Source: Pleurocapsa sp. FMAR1
GTDB taxonomy: Bacteria > Cyanobacteriota > Cyanobacteriia > Cyanobacteriales > Xenococcaceae
Reading direction: 5' to 3'
Assembly: GCF_963665995.1 (NCBI RefSeq)
Contig: NZ_OY762512.1
Location: 2,542,001-2,606,000 of the forward strand
Length of the DNA: 64,000 nt
This document shows, in pieces, positions 53,363 to 61,715 of this stretch. The notes under the pieces were generated by a model. That model was not told the origin of the DNA. It saw only the letters and a program-made list of their open reading frames with translations, and searched no databases. Positions within the stretch are counted from its first letter, which is position 1; each line of letters starts with the position of its first letter. A program made the translations under genes and the position numbers.

Positions 53363-53811
53363 GAAACCGTTTAGAAATGTTTTTTAGGTATGTAAATTTA
53401 TAGTTCCCGAAAATCATTTGAAGGTATCATCCATGAATGATAAGTTTAATTACCATCTAAAGTTAAATAGAAATGCTTTTTATCTATTTTTTATAAATAA
53501 GTAGATATACGTAAATAACTGCCAAATTAAAAAAACTAAAATTTGGATGTATTAATTATCCTGACTCGTCGCCAATGTTACTATGTCTGATACGGAACAG
53601 ACATAACTTTAAATTTATGCAAGACTATCGTACATAACTCAAATTAAAAGCCTTAATTAAATGATCAAGTTTTCTAAATTGATTAACTTTAATTAGGCAA
53701 CTAGATTAAGATGCTAGGTTACGTTGGGTATTGTTGAGTTTTGCCCAACTTTCTATCTCAAAAGATTTTGGTTTTAGTCATTTAAATTATTCCCAAACAA
53801 ATCCAAAATAA
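53363..53811. other. Intergenic region between divergent response-regulator genes, 449 bases
   Basis: AT-rich DNA with one small hairpin, GTTGGG...CCCAAC, around 53723-53750. No coding frame or RNA is seen. Promoters of both flanking genes must lie here. Confidence 0.5.
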
Positions 53812-54234
53812 ATGTCGTATAAAAAAGGTTATACAAATGTTCCTTATGTATTGGTTGTTGCGGATAACCAAGATGATCTATATCTCATCGGCTATATTCT
53901 AGAAGGAATGAATCTCAAATACTACGGAATTAGTGACAGCGAAAAAGTTCTAGATTTAGCAATAGATCAAACGCCTGAGTTTATTGTTCTAGATATAGTT
54001 ATGCCCAAAATCTCTGGATTTGATATTATTAGCCAGCTTAAATCTAATATATTCACTAAAGATATTCCAGTTATTGCAGTAACAGGATTGGATAGATTTT
54101 ATTATCAATCAAAAATTGCCAGCGCAGGTTTTGATGATTGTATTTATAAACCTTTTGCTTTTGAAGACTTTGAAGCCAAGCTAAAGTCTTCTTTTGTAAA
54201 GTTTAATTTTCAAGAAATATTCTTTGCTATTTGA
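53812..54234 (+). CDS. Single-domain response regulator
   Basis: The 140-residue protein is a receiver domain. It has the phospho-aspartate in FIVLDIVMPKISGFD, the threonine in IAVTGLD and the lysine in CIYKPFAFEDFEAK. The first acidic pocket segment is VVADNQDD, with Ala replacing the usual Asp at the first position of the acidic pair. Metal binding may therefore differ. It has a short C-terminal helix only and no output domain. Confidence 0.85.
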   Translation: MSYKKGYTNVPYVLVVADNQDDLYLIGYILEGMNLKYYGISDSEKVLDLAIDQTPEFIVLDIVMPKISGFDIISQLKSNIFTKDIPVIAVTGLDRFYYQSKIASAGFDDCIYKPFAFEDFEAKLKSSFVKFNFQEIFFAI

Positions 54235-54562
54235 ATCTTATTATTAAACGAATCAGTATTATCTATTTAAGCTGTTATTTTCTTTTTTTAAGTCACTTTA
54301 AACTGTTATGCTGGCTAGATTGGCAATACCCAGTTTAAACTTGGTAATAATCTACAGTTGTATTGTTTATAGCTATAGTAAAGTGTTTTTCAATTTTCAA
54401 ACCAAAAATTTTAAAAATTTATCAGTCTTTAGATAGACGATTTCCAGCAAAAGTCATGAGATATTGATATTAGTAAAAAAGTCTTTAAGAATAGTGTTTC
54501 AGTAAAGCTAAAGTCTTTTTTCATCAACATATCAACTTTCGATAAATGGCGAAAGCAAACTC
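54235..54562. other. Intergenic region, 328 bases
   Basis: AT-rich spacer before the stress-protein gene at 54563. No frame, RNA or terminator is convincingly visible. Confidence 0.5.
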
Positions 54563-55552
54563 ATGAATAGTACCTCTCACAAACGTGCTGCTGGTTTATT
54601 TCATAATCGAGACAAAGCAGAGTCGGCAGTCCACGATCTTAAAGATAGTGGCTATGATATGCACAAAGTCTCGATCATCGCCAAAGATGCTGACCAGATA
54701 GATGGTGTAGAAACTACGGAAAAAATAGGTGATAAAGCTGATGATGGTGCTACTACTGGTGCGTTAACAGGCGGTACTTTAGGCGGTATTACTGGTTTAT
54801 TAGTTGGTTTAGGTACATTAGCAATTCCAGGTGTGGGACCAATCTTACTTGCAGGAGCAGGGGCGACAACCATCGCTACGACTCTGGCTGGTGCAGGTAT
54901 TGGCGTAGCAGCAGGCGGATTAGTAGGTGCTTTGGTAGGATTAGGCATCCCTGAAGAGAAAGCCAAAATCTATACAGATAGCGTCAAAGATGGCAGCTTT
55001 CTGGTGATGGTTAATGGTACAGAGGCAGAGATTGCTCGTGCAGAGGCAATTATGCATCATCATGGTATTGAAGAATTTGGTATCTATGATGCTCCAACTT
55101 CAAATGCAGAATCAACTGTAGGTGCAAACATAGCCCACATAGATGAAGATATCAAAACCAGAACTGATATTGCTGACGGCGAAAAAATTAAACTGTATGA
55201 AGAACGCCTAACGGTTAATAAGCAACGTGCCAAAACAGGAGAGGTTTCTATTGGCAAGCGAGTTGAAACCGAAATAGCCAACATATCTGTACCTGTGGAA
55301 AAAGAGCGTCTTGTAATTGAACGCAAAAACGTCATGGGAGAAGCAATTAGTCCTGAAACTGTTCACTTTGGAGATGGGGAAACAGTAAACGTCGATCTTT
55401 ATGAAGAAACTGCCACGATTAATAAGCAAGTTTTTGTTCGTGAAGAAGTTAACGTTCACAAAGAAGTAGAGCAAGAAACTGTACAAAAGAGTGAAACTAT
55501 TCGTCGCGAAGAATTAGAGATAGACGAAGAAGGTGATGTAATCCGACACTAA
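54563..55552 (+). CDS. General stress protein: YflT-like domain, glycine-rich region and YsnF/AvaK (DUF2382) domain
   Basis: The 329-residue protein begins with a YflT/GSP17M-like domain (AAGLFHNRDKAESAVHDLKD, VSIIAKDA). A hydrophobic glycine-zipper region (about 70-130, GALTGGTLGGITGLLVGLGT) could insert in membrane or self-associate. Residues 190-329 are the DUF2382/YsnF domain with repeated strands: IKLYEERLTVNKQRAKTGEV, VPVEKERLVIERK, VDLYEETATINKQVFVREEV and VNVHKEVEQETVQKSETIRR. Such proteins accumulate during desiccation, salt or oxidative stress in several bacteria. The BON lipoprotein and PII-like genes follow on the same strand but with gaps of about 225 bases each. Confidence 0.88.
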   Translation: MNSTSHKRAAGLFHNRDKAESAVHDLKDSGYDMHKVSIIAKDADQIDGVETTEKIGDKADDGATTGALTGGTLGGITGLLVGLGTLAIPGVGPILLAGAGATTIATTLAGAGIGVAAGGLVGALVGLGIPEEKAKIYTDSVKDGSFLVMVNGTEAEIARAEAIMHHHGIEEFGIYDAPTSNAESTVGANIAHIDEDIKTRTDIADGEKIKLYEERLTVNKQRAKTGEVSIGKRVETEIANISVPVEKERLVIERKNVMGEAISPETVHFGDGETVNVDLYEETATINKQVFVREEVNVHKEVEQETVQKSETIRREELEIDEEGDVIRH

Positions 55553-55777
55553 CTCGGCTGTAAAAACACGATTGGGCAAAAGATAGAGCTAGATTCAACT
55601 TTTCAAAAATTTAATAGAACTTAAGCACCCAGTCTCAGCTTGAAACTGGTAGGGATTAAAGAATTTATTTTGCCCTTTGCTTCTAATGAAACCTTAATTT
55701 TGAATCTTCAACTTAGTTAATTCGATTACCACAATCGTTTAATCAACTGAATTTTTATTAAATTAAGAGGAAATATA

Positions 55778-56230
55778 ATGAACAAACTAATAGTATTTTT
55801 AATGGGCAGTGTTTTGCTTTTCGGTGCAGTAAGCTGTGATGCAGCCAGAACAAGCTCCGATGCTCCTACTTCTAATGATGGCAAGGTAGAACAGGCAACA
55901 AAGGTAAAAGACACTAAAGAAGACTCTAGCAATAAAACTCGCCAAAATCAGCTAAATTCTGATATTCGCGCTAGAGAACAACGCAATGATATGGCTGGCG
56001 ATCGCACTAAAAGAGCCGATGCCGATCTCGAAAGCGAAGTTAGGGCGAAGTTAGAATCTAATATCCCTCGCGCCAAGCTGACTGTCAAAGCTAATGATGG
56101 TAATCTAGTTGTTCTGGGAACAGTTCGCGATCAAAAAGAGTTTAATACCATTGAACCTTTAGCTCAAGAAATTCTTGGTGTTGATAAGGTCAATGTCGAA
56201 GGAGTTAAGATCGTAGCTACCAAATCATAA
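55778..56230 (+). CDS. BON-domain lipoprotein
   Basis: The 150-residue protein has a lipoprotein signal, LMGSVLLFGAVSC, with the acylated cysteine at about residue 20. A charged, low-complexity linker (20-80) and a BON domain follow (DLESEVRAKLESNIPRAKLT, NDGNLVVLGTVRDQKEFNTI, GVDKVNVEGVKI). BON domains bind membrane phospholipids. By analogy it should sit at the periplasmic face of the outer or inner membrane and help protect the envelope under stress. A strong AAGAGGAA ribosome-binding site precedes the ATG. Confidence 0.85.
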   Translation: MNKLIVFLMGSVLLFGAVSCDAARTSSDAPTSNDGKVEQATKVKDTKEDSSNKTRQNQLNSDIRAREQRNDMAGDRTKRADADLESEVRAKLESNIPRAKLTVKANDGNLVVLGTVRDQKEFNTIEPLAQEILGVDKVNVEGVKIVATKS

Positions 56231-56454
56231 GCAAGTCGATTGCTTTGTCAGTGATGACAGTTAGCCTGATAATATCTGTTCTCACTAGTTTTGAAAATAT
56301 AAGGATATGCCAGGCTAAGTTTGCAAATAATCTGTGACTATTCAGAATCTTTATTGGGCAGTCGCGTAAGGTATTGGCGATGCCTACGGCTAACCTCGTA
56401 ATCGCCTAAATCAGCAATAGCTTAATTATTCACACAAAATATTTGGAGTTTTCT

Positions 56455-56751
56455 ATGTCTTCTTTTAATCGAGGTACTCTCGTAACCATCATCTGTGAAA
56501 TGGTTTTACAAGACCGTTTAATTAAGTTAATGAAAACATTGAATGTTTCTGGGTATACAATTATTCCAGCACAGGGCGCAGGTAGTCATGGTAAACGGAT
56601 GGGAGATGTAGCAGGCTACAATACCAACATTGAAGTCAAAACAGTCGTTACCCCCGAAGTATCCACTCAATTGCTTGAAGATTTAGCAGACCTTGCCCAA
56701 AATCATGCTCTAATCGCCTTCAGGCAAAATGTAGAGGGTCTGTTTAATTAG
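56455..56751 (+). CDS. PII-like signalling protein
   Basis: Starting at ATG 56455, behind TTGGAG, gives a 98-residue protein with the PII trimer-forming fold. It begins GTLVTIICEMVLQDRLIKLM and has the T-loop-like stretch GAGSHGKRMGDVAGYNTNIE with KTVVTP following, and a C-terminal DLADLAQNHALIAFRQNVEG. It lacks the tyrosine/serine T-loop of classical GlnB. It belongs among PII-like proteins that bind nucleotides or bicarbonate (CPII/SbtB-type relatives). The partner transporter is not adjacent, so the ligand is unknown. Confidence 0.75.
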   Translation: MSSFNRGTLVTIICEMVLQDRLIKLMKTLNVSGYTIIPAQGAGSHGKRMGDVAGYNTNIEVKTVVTPEVSTQLLEDLADLAQNHALIAFRQNVEGLFN

Positions 56752-56837
56752 CATCAAGCGTAAAATATATAAAACAGCAACCCTAATGAGACAATAGTTA
56801 GGCTATGAATTGTGTCAACTAGTTAGATTTAGTTAAT

Positions 56838-58145
56838 ATGACAACTGCGATCGCAACTCAACTAAAATCGCTCATTGATAGTCAGACAGAATTAGTCGAA
56901 CTAAAAAATGCCGATGTCTATTGGCAAAGCAAGATAAATCAGGCAGTGATAAACGCTGACGCACCTATATACTTGCTATTTCCCAAGACTGTAGATGCTT
57001 TGGCAAAAATAGTTAAGCAGGCATCTCAAAACCAATGGCGTATTCTGATTTGCGGTAATGGCAGTAAATTAACTTGGGGTAATCTAAGCCAGGATATAAG
57101 CTTAGTAATCAGCACTCAAAAATGCGATCGCCTGATTGAACACGCCGTAGGAGATCTTACGGTAACGGCAGAAGCGGGAATGAAAATAGCGGATCTACAA
57201 GCAGTATTGCGATCGCACAATCAATTTTTACCCATCGATCCTAGTTATCCACAGACAGCTACTCTGGGAGGAATAGTCGCCACAGCCGATACTGGAAGCT
57301 GGCGACAGCGTTACGCTGGAGTGCGCGATCTGCTACTAGGATTATCTTTTGTCCGCGCTGATGGTGAAATTGCCAAAGCGGGAGGTAGAGTCGTTAAAAA
57401 CGTAGCGGGTTATGACCTAATGAAATTGTTTACTGGTGCTTATGGTACTTTGGGGCTAATTTCGCAGCTTACTTTTCGGACTTATCCTTTAATTGCCACT
57501 TCTCAAACTTTATTATTAACAGGGAAAGCAGAGCAAATCGCTCAAGCTTGTCAGACGATCCGTAATTCTGGTTTAACTCCTACTGCTTTAGATTTACTTT
57601 CGGCTACGGTGGTAGATCGATTAGGTTTAGGGAAAGATATTGGTTTAGTGATGCGTTGGCAAACCATACCAGAAAGTATTGAGCAACAGATAGAGCAAGT
57701 ACAGGCGATTGCCAAAGATTTAAGTTTAACCTACAAAAACTATCAAGATCGCTTAGAAACAGATTTATGGCAACAATGCGCCACTATCACCACAACTCCT
57801 GATTCTGATACAGCAATCACCTGCAAAATAGGTATTTCTCCCACTGCTGCCCTAAATTTTCTACAATTAAAACAGATTAGCTCGCCAAATATCGCCGTTA
57901 GAGTTCACGCAGCTAGTGGCATTGGAGAACTACAGCTAAAAAATATAGATAATCGGGCGATCGCCCAAATGCGTTCATATTGCCAACAAAACTACGGTTT
58001 TCTCACTATCCTTCATGCACCCAAATCAGTTAAACAAAAAATAGATATTTGGGGCTATACAGGCAATGCTAAACAAACTATGCAAACAATCAAAAACCAG
58101 TTCGATCCTCAGAATATTCTTAATCCTAGCCGTTTTCTTGTATAA
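56838..58145 (+). CDS. glcE: Glycolate oxidase FAD-binding subunit GlcE
   Basis: The 435-residue protein is a PCMH-type FAD-binding protein. It shows QWRILICGNGSKLTWGNLSQ, a YPQTATLGGIVATADTGSW loop, RQRYAGVRDLLLGLSFVRADG and GRVVKNVAGYDLMKLFTGAY with the FAD-binding motif. Its C-terminal region is the one typical of GlcE rather than GlcD. With GlcD and GlcF it oxidises glycolate to glyoxylate in photorespiration, passing electrons to the quinone pool. The GlcD gene is not in this window. GlcF follows 90 bases downstream. Confidence 0.88.
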   Translation: MTTAIATQLKSLIDSQTELVELKNADVYWQSKINQAVINADAPIYLLFPKTVDALAKIVKQASQNQWRILICGNGSKLTWGNLSQDISLVISTQKCDRLIEHAVGDLTVTAEAGMKIADLQAVLRSHNQFLPIDPSYPQTATLGGIVATADTGSWRQRYAGVRDLLLGLSFVRADGEIAKAGGRVVKNVAGYDLMKLFTGAYGTLGLISQLTFRTYPLIATSQTLLLTGKAEQIAQACQTIRNSGLTPTALDLLSATVVDRLGLGKDIGLVMRWQTIPESIEQQIEQVQAIAKDLSLTYKNYQDRLETDLWQQCATITTTPDSDTAITCKIGISPTAALNFLQLKQISSPNIAVRVHAASGIGELQLKNIDNRAIAQMRSYCQQNYGFLTILHAPKSVKQKIDIWGYTGNAKQTMQTIKNQFDPQNILNPSRFLV

Positions 58146-58235
58146 ATAACGATTACAAAAAGCTTAGAGCTTAAAGCTGATAGCCACGAACAGTATCACT
58201 AGCAATTTCTACCGCCAACCAGCAACGACTTTAAA

Positions 58236-59540
58236 ATGACTAACTTTGATGCTAAAAATCCTCCGAAGCCAGAATTAATAGATACCTGTGTTCATTGTGG
58301 CTTTTGTCTTGCTACCTGTCCTAGTTATCGAGTCATTGGCAAAGAAATGGATTCTCCTAGAGGCAGAATTTATTTAATGGATGCCATCAATAAGGGCGAG
58401 GCAACTATCGACATGGCAACCTCTGAGCATTTTGATTCCTGCTTAGGCTGTCTTGCTTGCGTAACTACCTGCCCCTCTGGAGTGCAGTACGACAAATTAA
58501 TCGCAGCTACTCGCCCGCAGATAGAAAGAAATCAACCCCGCAGTTTAGCCGACAGATTAATTAGAACTTTAATTTTCAATCTGTTTCCCTATCCCAACCG
58601 TCTACGCATCTTGCTTCCCCCTTTGTGGCTATATCAAAAATCAGGTTTACAAAAGTTTCTACGTAGCCAAGGAATACTTAAAAAGTTTGTTCCCCGTTTG
58701 GCAGCGATGGAGGCGATTTTACCTGCTATTACTGCTGATGCTTGGCAAGATAACTTACCCGAAGTTATACCCGCCCAAGGAAAACAACGCTATCGAGTGG
58801 GCATGATTTTGGGCTGTGTCCAGCGACTATTTTTTTCTCCTGTAAATGAAGCGACTGCCAGAGTATTAACTGCTAATGGTTGCGAAATTGTAATTCCCAA
58901 AACCCAGGGCTGTTGTGCTGCCCTGCCCGCCCATCAAGGACAAGAAGCTCAAGCCCAAACATTAGCCAGACAGATGATCGATAGCTTTATAGATCTTAAA
59001 CTTGATGCAATCATTATTAATGCAGCCGGTTGTGGACATACCCTTAAAGAATATGGTCATATTTTGGCTGATGATCCAGAATATAAAGCCAAGGCTGAAG
59101 CATTTGCCAGCCAAGTTAAAGATGTTCAAGAGTTCTTATCCTCAATAGAATTAACCGCCGAACTACACGCCGTAACCTCATCAGAAATCACAATTGTCTA
59201 TCAAGATGCTTGCCATCTTTTACACGGACAAAAAATTAGTCTTCAACCTCGTCAACTCTTAAGACAAATTCCTGGCGTTAAATTACGCGAACCTCTTGAT
59301 GCTGGCTTATGCTGTGGTAGTGCTGGCATTTATAATATGTTGCAGCCTGAAACAGCAGATGAATTAGGCAGACAAAAAGCCACCAATCTAATCAATACGG
59401 GAGCAAGTTTGATTGCTTCTGCTAATCCTGGTTGTTCTTTACAAATACAAAAGCACTTAGAGTTACAAAATTCCCAGGTTAAATTATTACATCCAATTGA
59501 ATTGTTAGACTATTCAATTCAAGGAAAAAAAATAGATTAG
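58236..59540 (+). CDS. glcF: Glycolate oxidase iron-sulphur subunit GlcF
   Basis: The 434-residue protein has two 4Fe-4S motifs at the start, DTCVHCGFCLATCPSYR and SCLGCLACVTTCPSGVQ. Two CCG domains follow (KTQGCCAALPAHQGQEAQAQ and GLCCGSAGIYNMLQPETADE), as in GlcF and heterodisulphide-reductase-like proteins. It carries electrons from the GlcD/GlcE flavins toward the quinone pool. With GlcE immediately upstream, a two-gene unit for glycolate oxidation is likely. Full length is consistent with GlcF (about 410-440 residues). Confidence 0.95.
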   Translation: MTNFDAKNPPKPELIDTCVHCGFCLATCPSYRVIGKEMDSPRGRIYLMDAINKGEATIDMATSEHFDSCLGCLACVTTCPSGVQYDKLIAATRPQIERNQPRSLADRLIRTLIFNLFPYPNRLRILLPPLWLYQKSGLQKFLRSQGILKKFVPRLAAMEAILPAITADAWQDNLPEVIPAQGKQRYRVGMILGCVQRLFFSPVNEATARVLTANGCEIVIPKTQGCCAALPAHQGQEAQAQTLARQMIDSFIDLKLDAIIINAAGCGHTLKEYGHILADDPEYKAKAEAFASQVKDVQEFLSSIELTAELHAVTSSEITIVYQDACHLLHGQKISLQPRQLLRQIPGVKLREPLDAGLCCGSAGIYNMLQPETADELGRQKATNLINTGASLIASANPGCSLQIQKHLELQNSQVKLLHPIELLDYSIQGKKID

Positions 59541-59724
59541 GTTAAAGCATAAAACCCAGTTTACAGGTTTGGCGATCGCCAGTCTTGTCATTATCTAGCA
59601 GAGTAAGTCAGCGGTCATAAGCCCTTGTATACTCTTAAAGTCCATCTTAGAAACAAAAAAGAGGTGATTTCAAGTAAAAAACGCTAATATTTTTATTAAC
59701 GATAATAAAGTTTTGTAACTAAAA

Positions 59725-60333
59725 GTGACCGCAACCTATCCTCAAGATATTTCCACCGCCTCTAGTAGTTGGTACTCCTTAAAACCAATTTGGCAAGGAG
59801 GACAAGAAACCGTCCAGCAAGGATTGCCCCATAAGCAGTTAGCACCTACATGGCAAATGCTTTTATTGGGAGATGGCTCGCCGACTCACCTTTTGCAATT
59901 ACTTACAGGCGAAAGAACTGAAGTAGACGTGATTGATATGTCTTTAATTGGTAAAAAAGACGATGGCGCACCAGAAGAAATTGAGGCGATCGCCGAACCA
60001 AGATTACGAAGACAAGTATGGTTGCGAACTGCATCAGGTCAAAGGTTAGCTTATGCTGCCTCTTGGTGGAACGCTAGTAATGTTGATGATTATCTGCAAA
60101 ATCGCTCTTTACCCGTATGGCGAAATCTTTCTACACTTCATACAGAACTTTATCGAGATGTACGAGGAGTTTATTATGGTAATTCTTCGGCTTTAGAGTC
60201 GGCTTTTGGCGAAAAAGCACCCTTTTGGGGTCGTCATTACCTTTTTTGGCACAACAGTCAACCTTTAACTTTAATATACGAGGTTTTTTCTCCCTATTTA
60301 CAGAAATATCTGGGAGAAATGACGCAAAAATAA
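59725..60333 (+). CDS. Chorismate lyase of cyanobacterial type, GTG start
   Basis: The 202-residue protein matches the cyanobacterial chorismate lyase (sll1797-like, DUF98/UbiC-like). It shows TWQMLLLGDGSPTHLLQLLT, the strand VDVIDMSLIG, LRRQVWLRTASGQRLAYAAS with the catalytic-like arginine, and FWGRHYLFWHNSQPLTLIYE with conserved residues near the end. It converts chorismate to 4-hydroxybenzoate, a precursor for plastoquinone. The start GTG at 59725 is supported by the length and the TATYPQ N-terminus; no strong ribosome-binding site is seen. Confidence 0.85.
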   Translation: MTATYPQDISTASSSWYSLKPIWQGGQETVQQGLPHKQLAPTWQMLLLGDGSPTHLLQLLTGERTEVDVIDMSLIGKKDDGAPEEIEAIAEPRLRRQVWLRTASGQRLAYAASWWNASNVDDYLQNRSLPVWRNLSTLHTELYRDVRGVYYGNSSALESAFGEKAPFWGRHYLFWHNSQPLTLIYEVFSPYLQKYLGEMTQK

Positions 60334-60461
60334 AAACATTAAGCCACTAAATCTAAATTCTTTATAATTTCTTGACCCTATCTTTACGTCCTGACCATAT
60401 ACTGACATCCAGAAAGCGCAAATTTGGCGTTTTTAATTTTATAAATCACGAGGATATTATT

Positions 60462-60797
60462 ATGGGTTTTCTTGGGAAACTGTTTGGCAGAAAAGAAGAA
60501 GATAAAGCAGCTAAAGCAGGAAAAGTTAAGGTTGCAGCAGCAGCCAAAGATAACGATATTGCCCCAGAAAAGGTTGGTTTAGATGGTCAATTTGACGAAA
60601 GCGGTTTAGCAAAGCGTGTTGCTCAAGCACTAGATGAAGCGGGAATTTCTGATAGTGTTGGACTTTGGGTGGCACAAACAGGCAGTACAGTTGTTTTAAA
60701 ATATAACCCTGATGCTGAAAGCGTTCTTTCCAAAGCAGAACAAGTTGCTAAAGGTGTAGACGGAGCAAGCGCCGTTCAAACCGTACCTAATAGCTAA
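60462..60797 (+). CDS. Small BON-like protein (LysM-less) of unknown role
   Basis: Taking the ATG at 60462, which has ACGAGGAT upstream, gives 111 residues. The N-terminus MGFLGKLFGRKEEDKAAKAG is basic and amphipathic. The rest (SGLAKRVAQALDEAGISDSV, TVVLKYNPDAESVLSKAEQV) resembles a minimal BON domain. It has no signal peptide or membrane helix. A probable terminator follows at 60842. Its closeness to the BON lipoprotein (4 kb upstream) is noted but not evidence of a link. Confidence 0.6.
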   Translation: MGFLGKLFGRKEEDKAAKAGKVKVAAAAKDNDIAPEKVGLDGQFDESGLAKRVAQALDEAGISDSVGLWVAQTGSTVVLKYNPDAESVLSKAEQVAKGVDGASAVQTVPNS

Positions 60798-60841
60798 AAA
60801 ATAAGTTAATACAAGTCCAATTATTAGAGCCGAAGGGCTTT

Positions 60842-60873
60842 GGCTATGATGTTTTTCGCATCTAGCCTTTTTT
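60842..60873 (+). terminator. Intrinsic terminator after the BON-like gene
   Basis: GGCTATGATG pairs with CATCTAGCC (nine base pairs with one bulge) around a short loop and is followed by six T residues. It lies 44 bases after the stop codon of the rightward gene. Confidence 0.7.
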
Positions 60874-61029
60874 ATTCAATAGCTATTTAACGCGAGTTCG
60901 GGATAAGAAAGAGACAAACAGATAAGCTGAAATTAACCATAAATCAGTATTTGTCTATCTCATGTTTATTAAAGACAAAATTATTTTGTTCGATTGGTGA
61001 TGTCTTGATTCAGTCGCTTAAAGTTGAGG

Positions 61030-61320
61030 AATCCGCCCAAAGCGCTTCTTGTTCAACAAAGGCGCTTTGCCTTATGTAGCTCAACGGAGGGAACCTCCCT
61101 TCGGGTTCGTGCCTTTGCTCAAGTCGGGGAACCCTTTTGGCACTTTGACGGGCGGTATAAACGTCGCAGCAAAGCTACGACGACACGCCCTCCTCAACGG
61201 GTCACACAAAGGCGCACTTCCGCATGTGCCGCAACGCAAGTGCCTCACCACCGCAACTGCTTCACCGCAACGCTATTGAAAAGCATTCCCTTGCAAGGGA
61301 ATGCTAACGGGTGTTGAACC
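61030..61320. repeat. Long copy of the GC-rich interspersed repeat, with a 24-bp perfect palindrome
   Basis: The 290-base segment is the longest copy in the window. It includes AAGCGCTTCTTGTTCAAC, CCCTTCGGGTTCGTGCC, AAGGCGCTTTGCCTTATG and GGCGGTATAAACGTCGC. It ends in a perfect 24-bp palindrome (61282-61305) beginning AGCATTCCCTTGC. Several frames stay open across it but have repeat-like, protein-unlike composition, so no gene is called. The rest of the gap, 60874-61029 and 61321-61490, shows nothing further. Confidence 0.75.
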
Positions 61321-61490
61321 ATGCGCGGGGGTCTTTCCTCTTTTCGATCTGAATCGCTTTTTGTCTGAGTTTTGAACCTAGTTGGAGAAAACAACAATTA
61401 AATATTGGTTACTGCTCTCGCCTTCGCGATCGCCAACTGAGCCTAGGTGAAATGATGACAATTCTCATTTCGTTTCATACTTCTAGATAA

Positions 61491-61583
61491 ATGAATTTAT
61501 TGAGTGGATTAATTGCCTACTCTCACTGTTCTAAAAAACCCTCAATCGCAATTGATAACTTTGCTTTGCCCGCTTCTGGTTAA
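61491..61583 (+). CDS. Possible 30-residue peptide; shares its start with the gene at 63971
   Basis: An ATG at 61491 opens a 30-codon frame, MNLLSGLIAYSHCSKKPSIA followed by IDNFALPASG and a stop. Residues 5-13 (SGLIAYSHC) nearly match the start of the right-edge gene (GGLIAYFHC), because 26 bases are shared with one difference. It has no clear ribosome-binding site, unlike the right-edge copy. It is either a truncated copy of that gene's 5' end or a short peptide gene. Confidence 0.3.
   Translation: MNLLSGLIAYSHCSKKPSIAIDNFALPASG
61504..61529 (+). repeat. Left copy of a 26-bp direct repeat flanking the SurE gene
   Basis: GTGGATTAATTGCCTACTCT and the following bases are identical at 25 of 26 positions to 63975-64000. 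The two copies are in the same orientation, about 2.45 kb apart, and enclose the GC-rich SurE gene. Both are read in the same frame as part of a coding sequence. Confidence 0.75.
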
Positions 61584-61715
61584 GCTGAACTCGCGTTAGT
61601 TAATTCCTAAGCTATGAGATTTGAACTTCATTTTATCGTTGTTTAAAACACACAAAAGTTGCATTATCACTTTTGGCATAGGACTCAGCTGTTTTTCAGC
61701 TCTTCATATTTTAGT

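Noticed and set aside
61024-61317. Open frames of 76-97 codons inside the GC-rich region
   Set aside because: They follow the interspersed repeat in several frames at once, have arginine/histidine/proline-rich unnatural composition and no ribosome-binding site.
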